This document shows, in pieces, positions 58,742 through 64,000 of a stretch of DNA of 64,000 bases. This stretch comes from Beta vulgaris subsp. vulgaris (Eukaryota; Streptophyta; Magnoliopsida; Caryophyllales; Amaranthaceae): positions 157,001-221,000 of the forward strand of contig NC_079202.1 in the NCBI RefSeq assembly GCF_026745355.1, in the 5' to 3' direction. The notes beneath the pieces were generated by a model. That model searched no databases. It had not been told where the DNA came from and saw only the letters and a program-made list of their open reading frames with translations. The position numbers and the translations under genes were made by a program. Within the stretch, counting starts at the first letter, position 1; the number at the start of each line of letters is the position of its first letter.

Positions 58742-59548
58742 TGCTGAGAATTGAGAGGTAGGGAGAGGGGCTGAGAATTGAGAGGGAGGGAGAGGCGTGT
58801 GATGCTAGGGTTTCTGAAGTAGTGGGCCTCGTGAAATAAAATAGGAGTGGCCTTAATATGCGTCGCACATTGAACAGGTGTGTTGCAAATTGGGTATTTT
58901 GCAACGCACCTAAAAGACGTGCGACGCAGATAGTTTGAATTTTTTTTTAATGTAGAGACGATTTGCGTCGCATGAGTCAGGGTATCCGACGCACATTTGG
59001 CTTTTGCAACGCATGTAAAGCATGTGCGACGCAAATGGGACATATCTAGTGCTTATGTACCCATGTTGTGCGTTGCACTCCTCCCACATGCGACGCAAAT
59101 CCCAACTGTGCGTCGTTTCCGTTTCTGTGCGACGCAATTGAGGGGACGCAAATCGTCCTTTTCTACTACTGTTATATCATTGGGGTACTATATGGAGAGA
59201 CACAATTTTGTGTCTATAAAAGTAATATATAAAGCAAATTACACAAGTTAGCTCGCGTGGTTATGACATTGGAAGCCCTTATTCGATATCGTTTGTCACA
59301 TCCACCTAAAATGACAACTAAACATCTGTGTCACCTAATATGCCAAACCAATAAGAGTTTTAAAGAGATAATACTCATTTAAAGTTAGACAATGGAATTT
59401 GTCTTATAATAAAATACAAGAGATGATTTGTATAATTTATTGATTACTAATTCTAATATAAAACTAGTTATTAGGTCCGGATTATGCTCCGGGTAAGAAA
59501 AATTTCATTTATTAATATAATACTTTATGATAATAATACTAAATACAA

Positions 59549-59640
59549 CTTAGTCTAGTAGTTAAAACTTTAGTATATGTACTTGATGTCTTGGAATCAA
59601 ACCCTTACATTAAACAATTTCTAATTTCTTTTATTGTACA
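59549..59640 (+). mobile_element. Possible tRNA-derived SINE fragment
   Basis: TTAGTCTAGTAGTTAAAAC (A-box-like) and GGAATCAAACCC (B-box-like, 59593) are spaced about 42 bp apart. No tail or target duplication was identified, so it may be chance or a fragment. Confidence 0.3.
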
Positions 59641-59690
59641 TGGATTACATGAACTTAAACTACTCCCTAGAGAGAGCGCCACATGGCACA

Positions 59691-59864
59691 ATTTCTTGTT
59701 TATGCACGCCTTTTAATATATACGTATAGAGATGAAGAAGTATAATTTGTTTTGACCATTGAAACAATTCGCATAAAATTTCTTGTTTATGCACGCCTTT
59801 TAATATATATGTATAGATATGAAGAAGTATAATTTGTTTTGACCATTGAAACAATTCGCATAAA
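59691..59864 (+). repeat. 87-bp tandem duplication
   Basis: Two almost identical copies begin ATTTCTTGTTTATGCACGCC and end CAATTCGCATAAAA. They differ at a few positions. Confidence 0.9.
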
Positions 59865-60128
59865 AATATAAAACAAGATCTATTTATTGTATGTTTAAGC
59901 TTATAACATAATCCTAACAATATCATTGATATCCATGAAAACAATTAATCTAATAAAATTACAATGAAATATTTTTCTATCAACTAATTCCACGTTACTT
60001 TGATATGGGTAGGAAATAAGATGCATATTGTTTTTCAAATTTGATTTTTTACAATACTTTGGGATGGGATATTAAAATTTCTCATTAAAAACCAGGTTGG
60101 GTAAAATGAAATTACAGATCCTTACAAG

Positions 60129-60622
60129 TAGGGGTGGATCTAAGATTTTAAACTTGAGGGATCCTGAGTAAACCAAGCAAATAAGACAAATGGTCAATTT
60201 ACAAGATTTTACATAGTAAAATTATTTTTAAGTATTTGTTAAAAAATCTTGGTCATACTTAATATGACAATCGGTACAAAATGAAAAAAAAGATTGGTTG
60301 AAGTTAGAGCTAAAATGATCCAAAGGGGAAAAGAGAAATTGGTAAAAAAAAAAAAAAAAAAGGAAGAATAAAAAGGAAAAGAAATAAAGAAAAAGAAAGG
60401 TTTAAATTGGTAGCTAGGGGAGTCGATCCCATGAAGAGTTGCATTGCAAGAGTTGGTAGAGCTTTCGTCACTGAAGCAAGTTGGATTGTATGAACTTTTG
60501 ACACGGGAAAAAGTATTTGTCCTATTATAAAATCTGGCTGACGTTAATAAAAACAAATAATTGATTTTTTTTATGGAACCTGTACCACCTAGGAAGCTAG
60601 GACCCTTAATAGATCCGCCCCG
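60129..60622. mobile_element. hAT-type MITE, about 494 bp
   Basis: Left end TAGGGGTGGATCTAAG. Right end in reverse complement CGGGGCGGATCTATT. Flanks CTTACAAG (60121-60128) and CTTATAAG (60623-60630) form a 7-of-8 target duplication. The interior has an A-tract at 60343-60361. No coding capacity. Confidence 0.7.
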
Positions 60623-60630
60623 CTTATAAG

Positions 60631-61208
60631 TCAAGCAAATAGCACGTTATATGTGAGTGGAATCTAAATCTGATTGGGTTTGGTTTTCATATCTCTAGGT
60701 CGACTTTTGCTTAAGTTAATTATGTTTGAATATGACTGAGATTTTAATTAGGACTATTTGTGGGTTGGGTTAGTGCAATTTGGGATTACAACAAAAACTA
60801 AATATATGATTTGACATTTTACATACCAAATCACATTGTACCTACCCAGACCAACCCAAATTATCCACGTGAAACGGTCAATCATTTCTTTCATCCACGA
60901 TATGAATTCTGTAATCTAAAAATTAAGATTTTTTTTTTCATTCCACGATAAAGATATGTAAAAGACCTAAAAGAAGTGAATAAAACCTACCATAATCTAA
61001 TTTTATGCCTTTTGTCTAGTGTATTTTGTAAAATAAATCATTCAAACCCAACCCAAATCATAAATTGCAATTTACTCGAGATCATAAACCAAATCAAAAT
61101 TTTGAAATCGCAAATCAATCCAAATCACGAAAAACCACACTCTGAACCATTCCAGTTCTAACCACTAAAAATATCAAGTCAACATCTTGTCACGTTCAAG
61201 TAAGGTAT
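60631..61208. other. No gene seen
   Basis: AT-rich, with several CAAATCA / CCAAATCA phrases. Nothing else to report. Confidence 0.5.
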
Positions 61209-61218
61209 GAGTCTTCAG

Positions 61219-62334
61219 TTTTTTTTTTTTTTTTTTTTTGACAACGAGGAAACATACAATAAAAAAAGGCAGAAAAGGAACAAACAAACCAAACTAAAGG
61301 GAAACAGAGGAAAGCTAGAAAAAAACGAAATCGATCCCCTCATCCGTAATCCATTTGATGTTGTCGACACCAGAGAGCTAATTGTTGCGTAGCTGTTATT
61401 TGTGAGCTAGAGACCCTGACGACTTGACATGTTGTGAATGACATGGCAATATTCTTGATGGCTTCTATTATCCATTTGATGGATATGTCCCCAAAATCTC
61501 TCGACCGAAGAATTTGAAGGAGTTGATACGACTTCGTCAAGATGGTCAGATTCATGTACCCAACATTCCTAGCCTAAGTGATAGCTTTAAGACAAGCCAA
61601 AGACTCTGCAGCTACTGCTGAAGAAGCATAAAAAAACTGTTGTACTTCCTTTGGTTGATCTCAGGCAGAAGAGATAACCCAGGCAAGGCCCGTTGAAAGC
61701 TTACACTTATCCCACGCTGCATCAACTTGTAACGTGAGAGGACTCTCCCCCAAGGTCCGTTAGCCAATGTGTGCTAGGTGGAATCCAGGAGGTGTAGTTG
61801 GGTCCCGAGGATTCCTAGAAGGCTCACTCCTCTTGGCGAGGAAGGCTGCATGTTGCTGGTCTCTTTTAAGGAGGAGCATATGGATTGAATTCAGAGTCGG
61901 CCGAAGCTGACGAAAAACTTGATCATTCCGTAGCATCCAGATCGACCATAGCGTGCCGACAAAAATCGGGAGACGATTCCCCTAATAGCCCTCTGCTTTA
62001 TATAAGAGAAGGAGCCAGAACCTTAACCAGTCCCGGAAGCAGATGTCATTAGCTATATTGTGGTGCATCGCTAATTGGCGATGTGCCCAAGCCTCGAGTG
62101 CCAAGGGGCACGAAAGGAACAAGTGGTTTGTATCTTCTATATCGTGTAGGAAAACCGGGCATTCACTAGAGTCGCCAATCTGTCGGTGGTAAAGGTTCCG
62201 TTTTGTAGCTAGTCTGTTATGCCACAATTTCCAAATAAAGAGTTTTCATTTCGGCATGATGCACAATCCCATAGGACACGGAAGAATTCCCTGTCCGAGG
62301 TGGATGTCATGCTACAGATTTCTATTTGCTGATG
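61219..62334 (-). mobile_element. 5'-truncated LINE (non-LTR retrotransposon) 3' end
   Basis: On the minus strand it ends in an A-tract (T-run at 61219-61239). It is flanked by GAGTCTTCAG (61209-61218) and GAGTCTTGAAG (62335-62345), an imperfect target duplication. Its coding part is the end of a LINE ORF2. 5' truncation with a poly-A tail is the normal result of target-primed reverse transcription. Confidence 0.8.
61340..62330 (-). pseudogene. LINE ORF2 C-terminal fragment: zinc-finger RVT region and RNase H-like domain
   Basis: From about 62330 leftwards the reading gives IEICSMTSTSDREFFRVLWD, then after a frameshift WHNRLATKRNLYHRQIGDSS, CPVFLHDIEDTNHLFLSCPL and ALEAWAHRQL. This is the zf-RVT pattern (CPxC ... 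ETxxHLFxxCPxAxxxW). It continues through IFVGTLWSIWMLRNDQVFRQ to an RNase H-like region (LQVDAAWDKCKLSTGLAWVI, AVAAESLACLKAI, then DFGDISIKWIIEAIKNIA). In that region DAAW supplies the first Asp and AES the Glu. Stops near 61760 and a frameshift near 61670 break it. Reverse transcriptase and endonuclease are absent through 5' truncation. Confidence 0.8.
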
Positions 62335-62743
62335 GAGTCTTGAAGTATATTTATAAGACATATTTAACTCAAATACACTAGGACTTCAACTTTTAATTAA
62401 TTTGTAATTTTTACACTAATTTTTCATAGAGAATGTATTGGATCTAGGGGTGATAATGAGCCTGACAAGCTCGCGAGCAGCTCGGGCTCGGCTCGGTCAA
62501 AGCTCGGCTCGTTGAAGCTCAGCTCGAGACTTAAACGAGCCGAGCCGAGCTAGGCAAAGCTCGGCTCATAAAGCTCGTGAGCAGCTCGTTTATTATTATA
62601 TATTAAAAATTATATAAAAAATATTTTATATTAAAAAATATTTTATATTAAGAAAATTTAATACTAATTTATATTTTGATTTAGATTACAAATTATATAT
62701 TTTAATTTGATCCAACTTCACCTCTACTCCACTAGGCACTAAA

Positions 62744-62794
62744 GTCCCACATTGGTTAAGAAAACAAGGATCAACCTTATTTTTTTCATAAATA
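62744..62794 (+). promoter_or_regulatory. USE-like box plus TATA-like box, module 0
   Basis: GTCCCACATTG at 62744-62754 against the plant snRNA promoter consensus RTCCCACATCG, followed after 32 bp by CATAAATA. Confidence 0.45.
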
Positions 62795-62957
62795 GCTACC
62801 ACTCCTTACTTCAACTTAAAGTTTAATTTTGTATCTCCTTGGTTGGAAAACAAAAACTATACTTTATTTTCTTCATAGAGGGAATGAAGTATATTTTAAA
62901 TAGTTGATTATTTAATACTTAAAATATTTGATAATTTTTTCTTTAGCAAAACATGGA

Positions 62958-63008
62958 GTCCCACATTGAAATTTTAACAATGCTAGGAGGGATTCCAAGT
63001 TATAAAAG
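62958..63008 (+). promoter_or_regulatory. USE-like box plus TATA box, module 1
   Basis: GTCCCACATTG at 62958-62968, then 32 bp, then TATAAAAG at 63001. The spacing is close to the roughly 33-34 bp of pol II snRNA promoters and unlike the shorter pol III spacing. Confidence 0.5.
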
Positions 63009-63062
63009 CATATGTAAACAAAACAAGGGTATAATGAGTTTTTTTTCTTAACAAAACATGGA

Positions 63063-63112
63063 GTCCCACATTGAAATTTTAGCAATGCTAAGAGGATTCC
63101 AAGTTATATAAG
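63063..63112 (+). promoter_or_regulatory. USE-like box plus TATA box, module 2
   Basis: GTCCCACATTG at 63063-63073, then 31 bp, then TATATAAG at 63105. Confidence 0.5.
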
Positions 63113-63204
63113 CATATGTAGAATGAGTTTTTTATCTTAAACAAAACATAAGTTCCACATTGAAATGGGGATAGTGAGTTTGTTTTTCTTTAACAAACCA
63201 TGAA

Positions 63205-63254
63205 GTCCCACATTGAAATCTTAGCAATGCTAAGAGGAAATCAAGTTATAAAAG
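63205..63254 (+). promoter_or_regulatory. USE-like box plus TATA box, module 4
   Basis: GTCCCACATTG at 63205-63215, then 31 bp, then TATAAAAG at 63247. Between this and module 2, near 63151-63162, a box reads GTTCCACATTG with the rest of the module deleted (module 3). Confidence 0.5.
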
Positions 63255-63589
63255 CATATGATGGGTGAGTGAACAAGCTCACCTACTTCGAGCAGCCAAG
63301 CCGAGCTCATTAGTCGAGCCTAAACGTGCTTGCGAGCCGAGCCTAAACAAGCTCGCGAGCCGAACCTAAACGAGTTCGCGAGCCGAGCTCGAGCCCCCAA
63401 AATTCCATCACGAGCCGAGCTCGAGCTCGAGCTCGGCTTTCCCAAGCTCGGCGAGCTCACGAGCCGAGCCGAGCCGAGCCGAGCCTGGGAAATTTTAAAC
63501 GAGCTTGAGCCGAGCCCAGTGCTTTTCGGGCTCGGCTGCTCGATAAGCGCCCCTAATTGGATCAGACGCGTCTGACCATAATATTTGGT

Positions 63590-63740
63590 CGGACGACTTT
63601 CAGTTGATTTCAATTTTTTTTCAGTTGGTTTCAATTTTTGTTCAGTTAGTTTTAATTTTTTTTTTCAGTTGGTTTCAATTTTTATTTCAGTTGGTTTCAA
63701 TTTCTTTTAATTGATCTTTTTTATTTCAGTTGGATGTCTT
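63590..63740 (+). repeat. Minisatellite of TTTCAGTTGGTTTCAATTTT units
   Basis: About six imperfect copies of a roughly 20-24-bp unit. It is followed to the window end by AT-rich DNA with CAGTTA phrases and no gene. Confidence 0.8.
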
Positions 63741-64000
63741 CTATGTTCAGTTACTTATCTTATTGTTTCATTTACGTGTTTTATTCTAATTGAAAACAAA
63801 ATTTAAGTAAATGAAATAAAATAAGTTCTAAATGAAAGCAACTTAATTTTCAGTTACTTATATTATCGTTTCAGTTAATTTTCTTATTCTTTCATTTAAC
63901 AACTAACTAAAATAAAAAACAAAAAAAAAAACTAACAGAAAGCAGAAAAATCCTAATTACCTAAGCAGAAAAAAAATCGATCAATTTTGTCTGGGACAGA

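Larger units (their letters stand above)
57838..59171. mobile_element. CACTA-derived element with TGCGTCGCAC subterminal repeats
   Basis: The right end in reverse complement reads CAGTAGTAGAAAAGGACG then ATTTGCGTC. The left end has TATATAAAAAGGTCG then ATTTGCGTC, so the termini form an imperfect inverted repeat, with CACTA mutated to CAGTA on the right and lost on the left. Within 350 bp of both ends lie many copies of TTTGCGTCGCAC or its complement, the subterminal repeat pattern of CACTA elements. The interior (58160-58830) has no transposase. The 174-codon minus-strand frame over 58519-59043 is mainly an artefact of these repeats. Confidence 0.65.
59180..60128. other. No gene seen
   Basis: AT-rich DNA holding the possible SINE fragment and the 87-bp tandem duplication; no other structure. 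Confidence 0.5.
62445..63555. mobile_element. 1111-bp hAT derivative with GCTCG repeats and repeated snRNA-promoter-like modules
   Basis: The ends TAGGGGTGATAATGAGC and (reverse complement) TAGGGGCGCTTATCGAGC are flanked by ATTGGATC at 62437-62444 and ATTGGATC at 63556-63563, a perfect 8-bp duplication. Subterminal zones (62458-62590 and 63275-63540) are built of AGCTCG / CGAGCT / GAGCCGAGCC units in inverted orientation and could form a large hairpin. The centre (62740-63260) carries repeated USE-like boxes with TATA-like sequences downstream. No transposase. Confidence 0.9.

Noticed and set aside
58519..59043. 174-codon minus-strand frame rich in Cys, Arg and Ser
   Set aside because: Much of it is translation of CACTA subterminal TGCGTCGCAC repeats and of a GA-rich tract.
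63320..63634. 104-codon frame of Ser/Arg/Ala/Gly repeats on the minus strand, and its plus-strand partner
   Set aside because: Translation of the GAGCCGAGCC subterminal array of the hAT derivative.

Overview
The window is AT-rich nuclear DNA from a flowering plant. It has multi-exon GT-AG genes, plant-type transposons, long microsatellites and no bacterial or viral gene organisation. I suspect a eudicot, perhaps of the Caryophyllales, but only from the general look of the repeats, so the family is not established. Two host genes are legible, both on the minus strand. One is a complete 18-exon ERD6-like sugar transporter (45778-53875, 490 residues, closest to ERDL6 in my memory). The other is an 11-exon gene for a protein with the nucleoplasmin-like N-terminal fold of plant FKBP43/FKBP53, with no FKBP (prolyl isomerase) domain after it (7152-11686). 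Almost everything else is transposable-element sequence, much of it nested.

Layout. 1-228 is one end of a CACTA element. 570-1565 is a long inverted-repeat element lying against a decayed Ty1/copia gag-protease remnant (about 1566-2960). 4741-6016 is a terminal-inverted-repeat element and 6202-6365 a Harbinger-like MITE. The nucleoplasmin-like gene follows. From 12306 to 41007 lies what I read as one giant Helitron, or two abutting ones: a typical 5' end, two RPA70-like single-strand-binding genes, a RepHel gene (HUH/tyrosine Rep plus PIF1 helicase) broken by stops and frameshifts, and a 3' hairpin with CTAG end. It has been invaded by a 6.2-kb hAT element with perfect 8-bp target duplications (23384-29575). 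A second Helitron of the same family sits in opposite orientation (30338-35126), and inside that is a 908-bp Helitron of another family (32433-33340) that itself holds a Stowaway MITE (32519-32835).

From 41008 to 45400 there are two more Stowaway copies, a tRNA-derived SINE, a polyadenylated retroposon and a hAT MITE with a Stowaway nested in it. The sugar transporter spans 45778-53875, and its 3.5-kb intron 16 carries a TIR element. The right end holds a decayed ZMYM1-type hAT transposase (55985-56703), a CACTA derivative whose subterminal repeats read TGCGTCGCAC (about 57838-59171), a hAT MITE (60129-60622), a 5'-truncated LINE with its target duplication (61219-62334), and a 1111-bp hAT derivative (62445-63555). 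The last carries repeated boxes like the plant snRNA promoter USE, each about 31-32 bp before a TATA-like box.

How the parts work together. The Helitron genes form a rolling-circle replication set: Rep nicks and joins, PIF1 unwinds, and the RPA-like proteins would coat single strands. The truncated BED-finger protein in the hAT element keeps the DNA-binding end and lacks the catalytic core, so it could bind hAT ends but not cut them. Exon coordinates were worked out by eye from reading frame and splice sites, and family assignments are from memory of the families, without database searches.
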